Part shown: one piece after another, positions 54,882 through 63,910 of the stretch
How positions within the stretch are numbered: the first letter of the stretch is position 1
Layout: each line of letters starts with the position of its first letter
DNA from: Flavobacteriia bacterium
GTDB taxonomy: Bacteria > Bacteroidota > Bacteroidia > Flavobacteriales_D > Crocinitomicaceae
NCBI GenBank assembly: GCA_016183815.1
Contig: JACPDW010000036.1
Location: 1 to 64,000, forward strand
Length of the DNA: 64,000 nucleotides
Direction of reading: 5' to 3'
Made by a program: the position numbers and the translations under genes
The notes under the pieces: model-generated
The model's database searches: none
Told to the model about the DNA's origin: nothing
What the model saw: only the letters and a program-made list of their open reading frames with translations

Positions 54882-56318
54882 ATGTTAAAACAAAAAATAA
54901 TTTCTATTTGGAATTCACCTACTCTAATGACATGGTTAAGTTATTCGACTAAATCACTAAGTCTTTTACTTGTCACACCTTTAATCATTACCAAATTAAC
55001 AGAGACAGAAATTATTATTTGGTACCTAATGGCAACTTTTGTATCGATGGCGGGTGTTGTAGATTTTGGATTTAGAAGCACTTTTATAAGATTTATATCA
55101 TACGCAAATGGAGGAGCAAAAGATTTGATAAACCCATTAGAATCAAAAAATAATACTAGTGAAGTAAATTGGGAGCTAATTGATAAACTTTATTTTCATA
55201 TGAGAAAAATATACCTTACATTATCTGTTTTTCTCTTTTTTATACTCGTTATTATTGGATATTTTAGTCTAAAAAAAATTGTTTCTAATTACTATAATCC
55301 TTCTCAAATTTGGATTAGCTGGTTAATTATTTCTCTAACCTTAAGTATTGATTTTTACTGCAAAGTTTATTATAATTATATTGAAGGATTGGGCAAGGTT
55401 GCAATTGTAAGACGTATTGAAAGTTTTTTTAAAATTGGAACTATTTTTTCTCTTTTTGCAGTTCTAATAATTTTTAACAATATATTGAGTTTATCAATTG
55501 TAATTGGTATTGGCTACATTTTAAATACAGTAAGAAATTCATATTTATCAAATAGAATTTTTGATAATAAAAAGAAACAGTTTAAAGAAACAGAATTTAA
55601 TTTTCAGTTTTTCAAAGAAATTTGGAAGCCAGCATGGAAAACTGGTTTATCTGGTATATTCTCAATTGGTCTGATTAATTTTTCCTCAATCATTTTTGCC
55701 CAAGTAGGAACTCCTTCTGTTGTAGCTTCATACATGTTTGCAATTAGAATTATTACCGAAATTAGAATGTTTTCTAATGCACCTTTTTACAGCAAATTAC
55801 CTCTACTCTCTAAGTTAAATGCACAGAATAAGAAAGTAGAATTCATAAAGGTTGCAATAGGAGGAATTAACAAGAGTCATTTTACTTTTATCATAAGTGT
55901 GATATTAGTAAATATTTTTATAAAAACTATACTACTTACCATAAATAGTCAAATTAGTTTTGTCGATACCAAACTATGGTTTCTGATCTGTTTTGCATAT
56001 TACTTTCACCTATATGGGGCCTTTCACCTACAACTATATTCTACAAACAATAAAATAATCGCTCACATAGCAGATTTCGTTTCAGGGATAATTTTTGTTT
56101 TAACTTCATATTTTTTATTCCCTTTTTTAGGAATATACACTCTTCCTATAGGAATGTTATGTGCATATTTAGGTTTTTATAGTTGGTTTACCGCATATAA
56201 ATCCTTAAATAGTTTGAATATGTCTTTTCTTCAATTTGAGAGAAAAACTTCATTTCTCCCCTTTTCAATCTTAATTATATATTGTATCTTTGTGACCCTA
56301 TTTACAAAATATTCATGA
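54882..56318 (+). CDS. Polysaccharide flippase (Wzx/MATE-like)
   Basis: The 478-residue inner-membrane protein has about 12 hydrophobic segments. The opening TWLSYSTKSLSLLLVTPLII and GVVDFGFRSTFIRFISYANGG resemble polysaccharide transport proteins of the Wzx type. A long polar loop (~75-100) separates the second and third segments. It should move the undecaprenyl-linked repeat unit across the inner membrane. Together with the polymerase at 58099 and the Wzz at 41110 it indicates a Wzx/Wzy-dependent pathway. The 3' end overlaps the next gene by 4 bp (ATGA) and contains a candidate promoter. Confidence 0.88.
   Translation: MLKQKIISIWNSPTLMTWLSYSTKSLSLLLVTPLIITKLTETEIIIWYLMATFVSMAGVVDFGFRSTFIRFISYANGGAKDLINPLESKNNTSEVNWELIDKLYFHMRKIYLTLSVFLFFILVIIGYFSLKKIVSNYYNPSQIWISWLIISLTLSIDFYCKVYYNYIEGLGKVAIVRRIESFFKIGTIFSLFAVLIIFNNILSLSIVIGIGYILNTVRNSYLSNRIFDNKKKQFKETEFNFQFFKEIWKPAWKTGLSGIFSIGLINFSSIIFAQVGTPSVVASYMFAIRIITEIRMFSNAPFYSKLPLLSKLNAQNKKVEFIKVAIGGINKSHFTFIISVILVNIFIKTILLTINSQISFVDTKLWFLICFAYYFHLYGAFHLQLYSTNNKIIAHIADFVSGIIFVLTSYFLFPFLGIYTLPIGMLCAYLGFYSWFTAYKSLNSLNMSFLQFERKTSFLPFSILIIYCIFVTLFTKYS
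56285..56292 (+). promoter_or_regulatory. Candidate -7 box TATCTTTG inside flippase 3' end
   Basis: A strong TAnnTTTG match ends 22 nt before the ATG at 56315. It could give the second DUF115 gene and those after it their own promoter. It also argues for the ATG at 56315 rather than the TTG at 56282. Confidence 0.45.
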
Positions 56319-57121
56319 ATTATATCAGTCAACAAAATTTACCAGATAGTCTCAATGCTTATAGGATATCAATGGGAATACTATTTAATAGAATTAAATG
56401 GGATTTAAACCTAAAATCATGGAAAAGTAAAAAGTACTTCAGTCAAAATCATACTAAGTACAATGGAAAAAAGGCTATTATACTATGTAATGGTCCTAGC
56501 TTGAATAGTGTAGATTTTAAACTTCTTAAAGAAAAAAACATTTATACAATAGGATTAAATAAAATTAATCTTTTATTTGAAAACACAGATTTTAGACCGA
56601 ACTTAATTGTTGCTATAAATAAACTAGTAATTGAACAAAACATAGAGTTTTATAAAAACACAGACATTGAGCTTATTTTAGATAGTTCATGTGCAAATTT
56701 ATTTAATAGTAAAAAAATGAATATTCATTTCGTACATTCACTTCCTTTGCAATTAAAATTTGCCAGAAATATTAAAGAATCGATTTGTCAAGGATATACT
56801 GTTACATATGTTGCTTTGCAGATAGCTTATCATTTAGGATTTTCTGAAGTGGCTTTAGTTGGATGTGACCATAATTTTACCACCAAAGGCTCTTCTAATA
56901 TGACTGTAAGGGCTGAGGATAAAGACCCTAATCATTTTTCTCCAAATTATTTTAGTAATGGAGTTAAATGGCAATTACCCGATTTATTAGGTTCAGAGTT
57001 ACATTATAAATTAGCTAATGAATATTATGAATCAAATAATCGAAAAATTTATAACGCTACTGATGGTGGTAAATTAGAAATTTTTGAACGAAAAACTTTA
57101 ATAGACTATATTAATGAATGA
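56315..57121 (+). CDS. DUF115 / MptE-like protein, GT42-like motifs (paralogue 2)
   Basis: The start ATG at 56315 overlaps the flippase stop (ATGA). The 268-residue protein carries IILCNGPSLNSVDFKLL, IYTIGLNKINLLFENTDFRP and QGYTVTYVALQIAYHLGFS. VALVGCDHNF, DPNHFSPNYFSNGVKWQLPD and IYNATDGGKLEIFERK follow. It matches paralogues 1 and 3 motif for motif, so all three should do related chemistry, probably sugar transfer. The first Gly of the GNGPSL loop is Cys here (CNGPSL). The substrate is unknown. Confidence 0.8.
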   Translation: MNYISQQNLPDSLNAYRISMGILFNRIKWDLNLKSWKSKKYFSQNHTKYNGKKAIILCNGPSLNSVDFKLLKEKNIYTIGLNKINLLFENTDFRPNLIVAINKLVIEQNIEFYKNTDIELILDSSCANLFNSKKMNIHFVHSLPLQLKFARNIKESICQGYTVTYVALQIAYHLGFSEVALVGCDHNFTTKGSSNMTVRAEDKDPNHFSPNYFSNGVKWQLPDLLGSELHYKLANEYYESNNRKIYNATDGGKLEIFERKTLIDYINE

Positions 57122-58085
57122 TAATGTCTATTGTTTTAGTTCTAAAAATCGTAGATGTCATCATGACGACTATTTTTTGTTAATTTCCAAAATTAGAAAT
57201 GCAATTAACGTAAAATCATTTGGACTGAAATTTAAATTGCTATTTTCAAAAAAGCCTATTGTTTTTCTTGATATAGATGCGCAAGATTTATTATTTTTCC
57301 CTATAATGTTATTGCGATCAATATGGGGAGCAAAAGCTATTGCTATTAGTGTTAGAACAGAATATCTTTATTTAGATAAAAACTATGAAAAAGAATCAGA
57401 TAAAAGTTTTAAATACAAACAAAAATTAAAGCAAATAATTTTTTTGCTAATTAAACACTTTTCTCTAACAAAAGTATACTCAATACATAAAAACACAAAA
57501 TATGATAAATTAGTTTTACATTATACTCATGGAAATTTTTACGATATTCAACTTTGGGACTTAAAATATTTAAACTTTAAAGAATCCATGCCCAAAGAAC
57601 TTATAAACCTTAAACTTGACTTAGATAACTATGTATTACTTGCAGGTAAATTAGATGAAAGAAGATCTAAAAGTGAATTTATTAAATTTATTAAAAATAA
57701 TTCTGATATAAAATTTATAATTGCTGGAATTATTGATGATAACGATATTAATATACTTAAAGATAAACCCAACTTAATTTTAATAAATAGATTTATAAGT
57801 AATGAAGAACTATTTTTTTTAATGAAATACTGTAAAAGCATTTATTCGTATTATTCAAATTATAGACCATCAGGTTTTTTTGGAAGAAGTGTTCAGCTAA
57901 ATAGACAAATTATTGTTAAAAATAATTCTTTTTTAAGTGAAAATTTTAAAGAATACAAAAAATTAATTAGTATTTCAAACTTAAGTGAACTAAATGCAGA
58001 CTTACTATGTATGCCTATGTCTCATGATGAATCTTTCATTTATGACGATTATAATTTTTTTAGTAAACTAATTCTATTGTTGTAA
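57114..58085 (+). CDS. Probable glycosyltransferase (GT-B-like)
   Basis: The 323-residue protein overlaps the previous gene by 8 bp. The N-terminal half has KPIVFLDIDAQDLLFFPIML and WGAKAIAISVRTEYLYL. The C-terminal half has YVLLAGKLDERRSKSEFIKF, KFIIAGIIDDNDINIL, LINRFISNEELFFLMKYCKS and NYRPSGFFGRSVQLNRQIIV. This resembles the second domain of GT4-type enzymes: a sugar-nucleotide site, a late-loop PSG and a search for the best position in the cell. I am fairly sure of the fold and unsure of the family. Its position suggests it builds the repeat unit. Confidence 0.68.
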   Translation: MNDNVYCFSSKNRRCHHDDYFLLISKIRNAINVKSFGLKFKLLFSKKPIVFLDIDAQDLLFFPIMLLRSIWGAKAIAISVRTEYLYLDKNYEKESDKSFKYKQKLKQIIFLLIKHFSLTKVYSIHKNTKYDKLVLHYTHGNFYDIQLWDLKYLNFKESMPKELINLKLDLDNYVLLAGKLDERRSKSEFIKFIKNNSDIKFIIAGIIDDNDINILKDKPNLILINRFISNEELFFLMKYCKSIYSYYSNYRPSGFFGRSVQLNRQIIVKNNSFLSENFKEYKKLISISNLSELNADLLCMPMSHDESFIYDDYNFFSKLILLL

Positions 58086-58098
58086 ATACTATCTAAAA

Positions 58099-59400
58099 AT
58101 GAATTTTCTTCGGTTTTTGTTTTTTTTAGGTTTATTAAACATACACATCTCTGTTGGAAATTTTTATTTAATTATTCTTTTTACAATTCTTTTTTTTTCA
58201 ACTTTCATAATCGAGTTAAACAAAAGCAAAATATTAATTTTTCAGAAATATTATATAAAACAGCTCCGTTTTATTTATCTCTATATACTCTTAATTTTTG
58301 TTGCATATACCAGAGATCCTGAGTTTCCCATTATTAGATTTATATATTCATTGTCATTCATCCTATTTCTATTAGTTTATTTATCAAGAATAATTGAAAT
58401 TTCAATAAAATCTGAAAAAAACAATTTGTTTTATTTTAGAAAATTTATTATATATCCATTTTTATATTATATCTTTTTAAACTTTATATTTTGGTTATTA
58501 AATCTTAAATTTAATGTTAAACTTGATGAAGAAATTTCTATCGGCAAGTCTCTTATTCTTTCAAACTTTGGATTTCAAGTAGATAGAGTAAACTTTGCCT
58601 TTTCTAATGGAGTAAATAGTTATGCTGTAATTTTAGGTTCAATTATGACTTTTTTTTCAGTTGACATTTTTCTAAACAAACAATGGTCACTTAAGATTTT
58701 ATGCCTTTTTTTTATTGTTATTATTTGTGTTTTATTAACTGATGCTAGAGGTGCGATTGTTTTCCCGTTAATTATTTCTTTGATTTGTTATCTATTTTAC
58801 TATTTTAAACTCAAAAAAATCATCAAGTTAACTCCTCTACTTTTTATCTTATTACCTATATTTGCAATAACAATCGTTCCTTTATTGTCAAATATTGAAA
58901 TGTTTAACCAATTTTCAAGAAATGATACTGATTTATTTACACTAAACGGAAGGTTATTTATTTGGCTTTTTTCATTTGAAGATTTTATGGCATTTAAAAT
59001 TCAACATCTTTTCGGTTATGGATTTAAAGGTCATGTAAATTCTGGTGTAAGTCAAAATTGGGCCTTTGTTTTTGCAACTTATAGTAGTCCCGAAACTGTT
59101 CATCCACATAATTCTATTCTATCAATAATATTCGATATAGGCTATCTAGGACTTATTACAATGCTTATAGTAATAAATAAAGTTTCTAAAAACATTTATT
59201 TATTATATAAGATAAGCAAAAAAGAAGCTCTTACCTTCTTTGCTATGTTATTATTTATTATTTTTATATCAATAACAGAATCTTTTTTAAATGATATATA
59301 TATGAATACATTTAATTTATATATTTCTTTTTTTATTTACATCATTGCATCAGAAGACAATAAATTAAATATCCATCAACCAATAAAAATCAAAAAGTAA
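58099..59400 (+). CDS. O-antigen polymerase/ligase-like membrane protein (Wzy)
   Basis: The 433-residue protein has about 11 membrane helices. A long loop near the C-terminal third carries GYGFKGHVNSGVSQNW and then TVHPHNSILSIIFDIGYLGL. A PHN motif in that loop is characteristic of the O-antigen ligase/Wzy superfamily. A Thr-Asp-Ala-Arg-Gly-Ala segment at the start of a helix (LLTDARGAIVFPLII) is another typical element. It probably polymerises repeat units at the periplasmic face of the inner membrane. Ligase activity cannot be excluded, but being in the locus favours Wzy. Confidence 0.85.
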   Translation: MNFLRFLFFLGLLNIHISVGNFYLIILFTILFFSTFIIELNKSKILIFQKYYIKQLRFIYLYILLIFVAYTRDPEFPIIRFIYSLSFILFLLVYLSRIIEISIKSEKNNLFYFRKFIIYPFLYYIFLNFIFWLLNLKFNVKLDEEISIGKSLILSNFGFQVDRVNFAFSNGVNSYAVILGSIMTFFSVDIFLNKQWSLKILCLFFIVIICVLLTDARGAIVFPLIISLICYLFYYFKLKKIIKLTPLLFILLPIFAITIVPLLSNIEMFNQFSRNDTDLFTLNGRLFIWLFSFEDFMAFKIQHLFGYGFKGHVNSGVSQNWAFVFATYSSPETVHPHNSILSIIFDIGYLGLITMLIVINKVSKNIYLLYKISKKEALTFFAMLLFIIFISITESFLNDIYMNTFNLYISFFIYIIASEDNKLNIHQPIKIKK

Positions 59401-59418
59401 CATTCTAATTTCTCACCC

Positions 59419-60207
59419 ATGTTTATAAAACGCTTTCATCCAAAAAGATTAATTCCTGGAATTTTTAGAAGAATCTTAGAAAAAAAATATAACTTTCTAT
59501 GGAATAATTCTCTTCTTGGGAAAAATAATAAATCTTTTATATCAAATATCAAAAATAAATTTAAAGATGAAAAACTTTTCTTAATAGCCAACGGTCCTAG
59601 CTTAAAGGATATGGATCTAACAGTTTTAAAAGACAAACACGTTATGTGTATGAATCGCTTTTATATTTATTTTGATAAAATTGGTTTCACTCCTGAGTTT
59701 ATAGTTTGCGTGGAAGATTTTGTACTAGAACAGTTCGCAGATGATTTCAATAAATTAAATATTAAATATAAATTTATGAATTGGAGAAAACATAAAATAA
59801 TTCCTAATTCTAATTTTTTAAAGGAATCTTTCGCTTTTAATCCATTTTTTCAAACAGATTTAACAAAACCTACACATTTTGGTGGTACAGTTACTTTTGC
59901 TTGTCTTCAATTAGCTTATTATTTAGGTTTTAAAGAAGTCATTATTGTTGGTATGGATCATAGTTTTAAAGAGAAAGGTATAGCTAATAAAATTGAAGTG
60001 AGAAAATATGAAAAAGATGAAAGTCATTTTGATGCTAATTATTTTCCAAAAGGTATGAAGTGGAAACTGCCTGATCTTGTAAAGTCAGAAATTAGTTATA
60101 ATATTGCCAAAAATATCTACGAAAATAGTGGCAGAAAAATTATTGATTGTACAATAAAAGGTAAATGTACAATATTTGAAAAAGGGGAATTTTCTAATTT
60201 TATTTAA
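59419..60207 (+). CDS. DUF115 / MptE-like protein, GT42-like motifs (paralogue 3)
   Basis: The 262-residue protein has FLIANGPSLKDMDLTVL, VMCMNRFYIYFDKIGFTP, FGGTVTFACLQLAYYLGFK, VIIVGMDHSF, DESHFDANYFPKGMKWKLPD and IIDCTIKGKCTIFEKG. It follows the pattern of the paralogues at 53134 and 56315, with an Ala in place of the first Gly of the loop and a less conserved C-terminal GGKLE motif. The MNRFYIYF segment is close to the CNQFYFE segment that I recall from the GT42 enzyme CstII. The N-terminus is strongly basic, which suits a peripheral membrane protein. A transferase role is inferred. Confidence 0.8.
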   Translation: MFIKRFHPKRLIPGIFRRILEKKYNFLWNNSLLGKNNKSFISNIKNKFKDEKLFLIANGPSLKDMDLTVLKDKHVMCMNRFYIYFDKIGFTPEFIVCVEDFVLEQFADDFNKLNIKYKFMNWRKHKIIPNSNFLKESFAFNPFFQTDLTKPTHFGGTVTFACLQLAYYLGFKEVIIVGMDHSFKEKGIANKIEVRKYEKDESHFDANYFPKGMKWKLPDLVKSEISYNIAKNIYENSGRKIIDCTIKGKCTIFEKGEFSNFI

Positions 60208-60214
60208 ATGTTTT

Positions 60215-60964
60215 ATGCTTTCTTATAAAAAAGTAATTAGTTTAAATATTTCAACAGGATCACGTCAAGATTTTATAAATGAAATTATTTTACTTGCTAA
60301 ATCTAAATCTTCTTATGTTTGTTTTACAAACGTTCATATGACGGTCGAAGCTTATGATGATGTTGATTTTGCTAAATGTGTAAATAATGCAGATATTGTT
60401 TCTCCTGACGGAATGCCACTTACAAAATGCATCAAACTCTTATATAATACCAAACAAGATCGTATTGCTGCTACGGATATTATTCCAGACATATTAAAAA
60501 ATGCTGAACAAAATCATCTGACTGTATATTTTTATGGTGGAACGCCAGAAATGCAAAAACATACAAAAAATTTTATTGAAAAAAAATATCCAAATTTAGT
60601 TTGCACAGGATATGACAGCCCTCCTTTCAGGGTATTAAATGAAGAAGAAAAAAGTGAAACGATTAATAGAATCAATAAGTCAGGAGCAAAACTTTTGTTT
60701 GTAATTTTAGGTTGTCCAAAACAAGAAAAATGGATGGCTTATCACAAAGATAAAATAAATGCATGTATGTTAGGTATAGGAGGGGCATTACCTATTTTGA
60801 TTGGAATTCAAAAAAGAGCACCTATTTGGATGCAGAAAATGAGTCTTGAATGGCTTTATAGACTTATTCAAGAACCAAGAAGGCTTTTTAAAAGATATTT
60901 TTATACAAATTTTAAATTTATTTATTTAATAATTAAAATAAAAATCTTTACAAAAAAAATCTAA
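60215..60964 (+). CDS. WecG/TagA/CpsF family glycosyltransferase
   Basis: The ATG at 60215 is preferred over a TTG at 60176, which would overlap the upstream gene and add residues unlike the family. The 249-residue GT26 enzyme has CFTNVHMTVEAYDDVDFAKC, ADIVSPDGMPLTKC, VYFYGGTPEMQKHT, LFVILGCPKQEKWM, GIGGALPILIGIQKRAP and LEWLYRLIQEPRRLFKRYF. It usually adds the second sugar (often a ManNAc-type residue) to the undecaprenyl-linked primer. It is the last gene of the locus. Confidence 0.93.
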   Translation: MLSYKKVISLNISTGSRQDFINEIILLAKSKSSYVCFTNVHMTVEAYDDVDFAKCVNNADIVSPDGMPLTKCIKLLYNTKQDRIAATDIIPDILKNAEQNHLTVYFYGGTPEMQKHTKNFIEKKYPNLVCTGYDSPPFRVLNEEEKSETINRINKSGAKLLFVILGCPKQEKWMAYHKDKINACMLGIGGALPILIGIQKRAPIWMQKMSLEWLYRLIQEPRRLFKRYFYTNFKFIYLIIKIKIFTKKI

Positions 60965-60965
60965 A

Positions 60966-60981
60966 TTCTTTATACAAAGAA
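60966..60981 (+). terminator. Weak hairpin after the last polysaccharide gene
   Basis: TTCTTT and AAAGAA pair around a short loop just after the WecG-like stop, followed by a T-rich stretch. It lies in the 34-bp gap before a convergent gene. The stem is short and A/T-rich. Confidence 0.35.
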
Positions 60982-60998
60982 GTTTAATTTTTACTTTA

Positions 60999-61685
60999 TT
61001 AACCTTTTGAATAATAGGCTATAAAAGATTTGTTTAATCCGAAAGCTTTTTCATTGTATATATTTGCATTTGGAAACATTTCTTTTAACTCAGAAAGATT
61101 CATTAGCCTAACTTCTCTTATGCGATCCAAGGCTTTCTCATTATCTTTTATATAACCAATATGACCTAATTTTGTATATTTTGTGATTAATAATTTAATA
61201 GATTCTGGAAAATATTGAAAAAATGGAAATACCCAATGAGGTTCTATTGGAAACCAATAATTTGGAGTTTGTACAAAATAATTTTTACCCACCCTCATAA
61301 CTTCCTTAGCCATTTTTTTTTGATTATCTAAAGTATATAAATGTTCAATTACAGAATTTGAATATACCAAATGAAACTGATTTTCACTATACTGAATTAA
61401 ATTAGTTGCATCTCCTGTTGTACTATCAAAATATTCATTATTTTCAATTTTATTTAAAAATAAATTAAGTAAAGTGATTCGAACATTGTCACCTTTTTTT
61501 GGAAAACCCATTCTCTCCCAATATTCTTTAGTTCCTCCAATATCTAGAATTTCAATTGTTTGTTCGGGATATAATTTCTTAATTTTTTCAAATTCATTTA
61601 GGAAAAAATTAAATCTTTTTTGACGATAATTTTGATTAATTGAATTTGAATTCTTAGGATCAAATTTAGATAAATTTTGCTGCAT
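60999..61685 (-). CDS. Class I SAM-dependent methyltransferase
   Basis: The 228-residue protein has ILDIGGTKEYWERMGFP (SAM-binding loop), GDATNLIQYSENQFHLVYSN and SVIEHLYTLDNQKKMAKEV, in the style of methyltransferase type 11. FVQTPNYWFPIEPHW is a segment common in sugar or lipid methyltransferases of surface-polysaccharide regions. It is convergent with the polysaccharide locus and has its own promoter candidate. The target is unknown. Confidence 0.86.
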   Translation of the reverse strand: MQQNLSKFDPKNSNSINQNYRQKRFNFFLNEFEKIKKLYPEQTIEILDIGGTKEYWERMGFPKKGDNVRITLLNLFLNKIENNEYFDSTTGDATNLIQYSENQFHLVYSNSVIEHLYTLDNQKKMAKEVMRVGKNYFVQTPNYWFPIEPHWVFPFFQYFPESIKLLITKYTKLGHIGYIKDNEKALDRIREVRLMNLSELKEMFPNANIYNEKAFGLNKSFIAYYSKG

Positions 61686-61714
61686 TTTTAGGCGAATTTA
61701 TGGTAAAAACTATA

Positions 61715-61722
61715 CAAATATA
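61715..61722 (-). promoter_or_regulatory. Candidate -7 box TATATTTG for the methyltransferase gene
   Basis: Minus-strand TATATTTG fits TAnnTTTG and lies 29 nt before the ATG at 61685. Confidence 0.45.
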
Positions 61723-61811
61723 ATAAATATGTTAAAAACAAACCTCGAAAATTAATCACTACTTTATTTTTCTCTGTCACTTTAGTCACCATTAACTCAT
61801 TTATTTTTCAT

Positions 61812-61819
61812 TACTTTTG
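61812..61819 (+). promoter_or_regulatory. Candidate -7 box TACTTTTG for the cytochrome gene
   Basis: It fits TAnnTTTG and ends 16 nt before the ATG at 61836. Confidence 0.45.
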
Positions 61820-61835
61820 TCGTTTATCTGATTAA

Positions 61836-63083
61836 ATGACAATGAATATTCCCTTAAAAAGAATAAGTTATATCTCATTATTGGTTTTATTACTTTTGAC
61901 TGGTTCAATCTTATTTTTAAGAAATAAAAATTATTCATTTAAAAATGGTAAGAACGAAAATGCTTTAGTTAATGATACCGTTCCTCTTACAAAATATTGG
62001 GAATCTCCAATACCTCATCAAAAAGTGCCAAAAGGTTTGTCTTCTTTAAGTGCTAAATCTTGCGGGGCTTGTCATCAAGAAATTTATAATGAATGGAAAG
62101 AATCAACACACGCCATTGCTTATCAGGATTTACAATTTCAAGCGGAATTAAATAAAGACCACATTCTCACTTGTTTAAATTGTCATACTCCTTTACAAAA
62201 TCAGTTAAAATATATAATTACAGGGTTTGTTAATGGAGATTATAAAACCCCTGTTAAAAAGAAAAATCCGAATTTTGACAAAGCTCTGCAAGCTGAAAGT
62301 ATTACTTGTGCCTCTTGTCATGTCCGTGATGGAAAAGTAATTGGTGCTATTGGTTATCCAAATACCCCTCATTTAACACAAAAAAATCCAGAATTTTTAA
62401 AAGAATCTCTTTGTATTTCTTGCCATAATGTGGTCGATCAAGTTAGCCCTGTTTTAGTTTGTTCATTTGAAACGGGTGATGAATGGAAAAACAATTGGGC
62501 AAGCAAAGAAGGAAAAAATTGTATTTCATGCCACATGGAAACAAAACATAGACCGCTTATGCCTGGTTTTCCCGAAAGAAAAGGACATTTTCATGCTTTT
62601 CCAGGTTCTGGTATTCCAAAACTTTTTAATAGAAAAACACACCGATTAGAAAGTTTGAATTTTATTGAATCAACAATTCCAAAAACTGTGAAAGTGAATG
62701 AATCATTGAATTATTTCATTACTTTACAAAATGAAAATGCGGGTCATTCTGTCCCAACTGGAGATCCAGAACGTTTTATTTTCACTACTTTCACACTATT
62801 AGATAACAAAGGACAGGTTGTTGTTCAAGAAAAACATCGTATTGGTGAAAAATGGAAATGGTATCCAAATGCTGAAAAATTAGAAGACAATAATCTTAAA
62901 CCTAAAGAAAAAAGAACGTATTCGTTTACAAATGAAATAAAAAATAAAGGAAAATATGTGTTAAAAGTTGAAGTTACTAAACATCGTATGAACGAAGAAA
63001 ATGCAAAATTCAACCAAATTTTAGGTAAATATCCACTTTCTATTACTGTATTTGAAAAAAAATACACAATAGAAGTGTTGTAA
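61836..63083 (+). CDS. Multiheme c-type cytochrome (cytochrome c-554-like)
   Basis: The 415-residue protein has an N-terminal membrane anchor or signal (ISYISLLVLLLLTGSILFL) and five CXXCH haem motifs: CGACH, CLNCH, CASCH, CISCH and CISCH. The first, SCGACHQEIYNEWKESTHA, is typical of cytochrome c-554-like domains. The C-terminal ~150 residues have no haem motif and look like an immunoglobulin-type beta domain (VNESLNYFITLQNENAGHSV). Haem would be attached in the periplasm and the protein should carry electrons or reduce a small nitrogen or sulfur compound. Translation may start at 61836 or at the ATG at 61842. No partner reductase gene is next to it. Confidence 0.9.
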   Translation: MTMNIPLKRISYISLLVLLLLTGSILFLRNKNYSFKNGKNENALVNDTVPLTKYWESPIPHQKVPKGLSSLSAKSCGACHQEIYNEWKESTHAIAYQDLQFQAELNKDHILTCLNCHTPLQNQLKYIITGFVNGDYKTPVKKKNPNFDKALQAESITCASCHVRDGKVIGAIGYPNTPHLTQKNPEFLKESLCISCHNVVDQVSPVLVCSFETGDEWKNNWASKEGKNCISCHMETKHRPLMPGFPERKGHFHAFPGSGIPKLFNRKTHRLESLNFIESTIPKTVKVNESLNYFITLQNENAGHSVPTGDPERFIFTTFTLLDNKGQVVVQEKHRIGEKWKWYPNAEKLEDNNLKPKEKRTYSFTNEIKNKGKYVLKVEVTKHRMNEENAKFNQILGKYPLSITVFEKKYTIEVL

Positions 63084-63190
63084 TCAGTATTAATATTGGC
63101 TTTAGATTCTATCAAATCAAATTTACACATCAAGTAAAATTTTAAGAATTTTTGTTAAAAACTTTTCTTAAATAAAAACAATTTTTCTTT

Positions 63191-63198
63191 TATCTTTG
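63191..63198 (+). promoter_or_regulatory. Candidate -7 box TATCTTTG for the DUF2461 gene
   Basis: A strong TAnnTTTG match ends 24 nt before the ATG at 63223. Confidence 0.5.
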
Positions 63199-63222
63199 TC
63201 GATTTAATGGGATTTTGAATCG

Positions 63223-63900
63223 ATGAACTCTTATTTTTCAAAAGATTTTTTACAATTTTTTATTGACTTATCATTGAACAATAACAAGCAATGGTTTGAT
63301 AATAATAGAGTTCGTTACGAAGAAAATGTTAAAAAACCGTTTGAACTCTTTGTTCAACACATGTTGGGTTTATTGTCTAAAATTGATTCGTCTTTTGAAA
63401 ATGTTTTAGCAAAAGAATGTATTTTTCGTATAAATAGAGATATTCGGTTTTCTAAAGACAAAATACCATACAAAACATATACATCGGCTGTTCTTGCTCC
63501 TAATGGAAAAAAAAGTAAATCAATTAACGGTATTTATTTTGAATGCACACCTGATCATTTACGAGTTTATGGAGGAATTTATGAAATTGAAAAAGAAGAA
63601 ATCCAAAAATTAAGAGAATACATAAGTAAAACAACTACACAATTTAAAAAACTCTATTCTAATCCTGAATTTGTTCAATTATTTGGTGAAATAAAAGGTG
63701 TTAAGAATAAGATTTTACCAAAAAACATGCAACCATTTGCTGAAAAAGAACCATTAATATACAATAAACAATGGTATTTTTATGCAGAATTTTCAGCTGA
63801 AAAAATCTTAGATAAAAACCTTGACAAAATACTGTTGGAATGTTATAAGACAGGTAAACCAATAGAAGATTATTTTAACCATGTATTAAATCGTAAATAA
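63223..63900 (+). CDS. DUF2461 domain protein
   Basis: The 225-residue protein matches DUF2461 (TIGR02453) in length and motifs: FLQFFIDLSLNNNKQWFDNN, CIFRINRDIRFSKDKIPYKT and GIYFECTPDHLRVYGGIYE. The family is widespread in bacteria and fungi and has no established function. There is no signal peptide, so it is cytoplasmic. It stands alone, with its own promoter candidate. Confidence 0.92.
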   Translation: MNSYFSKDFLQFFIDLSLNNNKQWFDNNRVRYEENVKKPFELFVQHMLGLLSKIDSSFENVLAKECIFRINRDIRFSKDKIPYKTYTSAVLAPNGKKSKSINGIYFECTPDHLRVYGGIYEIEKEEIQKLREYISKTTTQFKKLYSNPEFVQLFGEIKGVKNKILPKNMQPFAEKEPLIYNKQWYFYAEFSAEKILDKNLDKILLECYKTGKPIEDYFNHVLNRK

Positions 63901-63910
63901 ATTAAAATCT

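Noticed and set aside
53134-60207. Folate or pterin biosynthesis role for the three MptE-like proteins
   Set aside because: Three paralogues within a polysaccharide locus and no pterin genes nearby make that label implausible.
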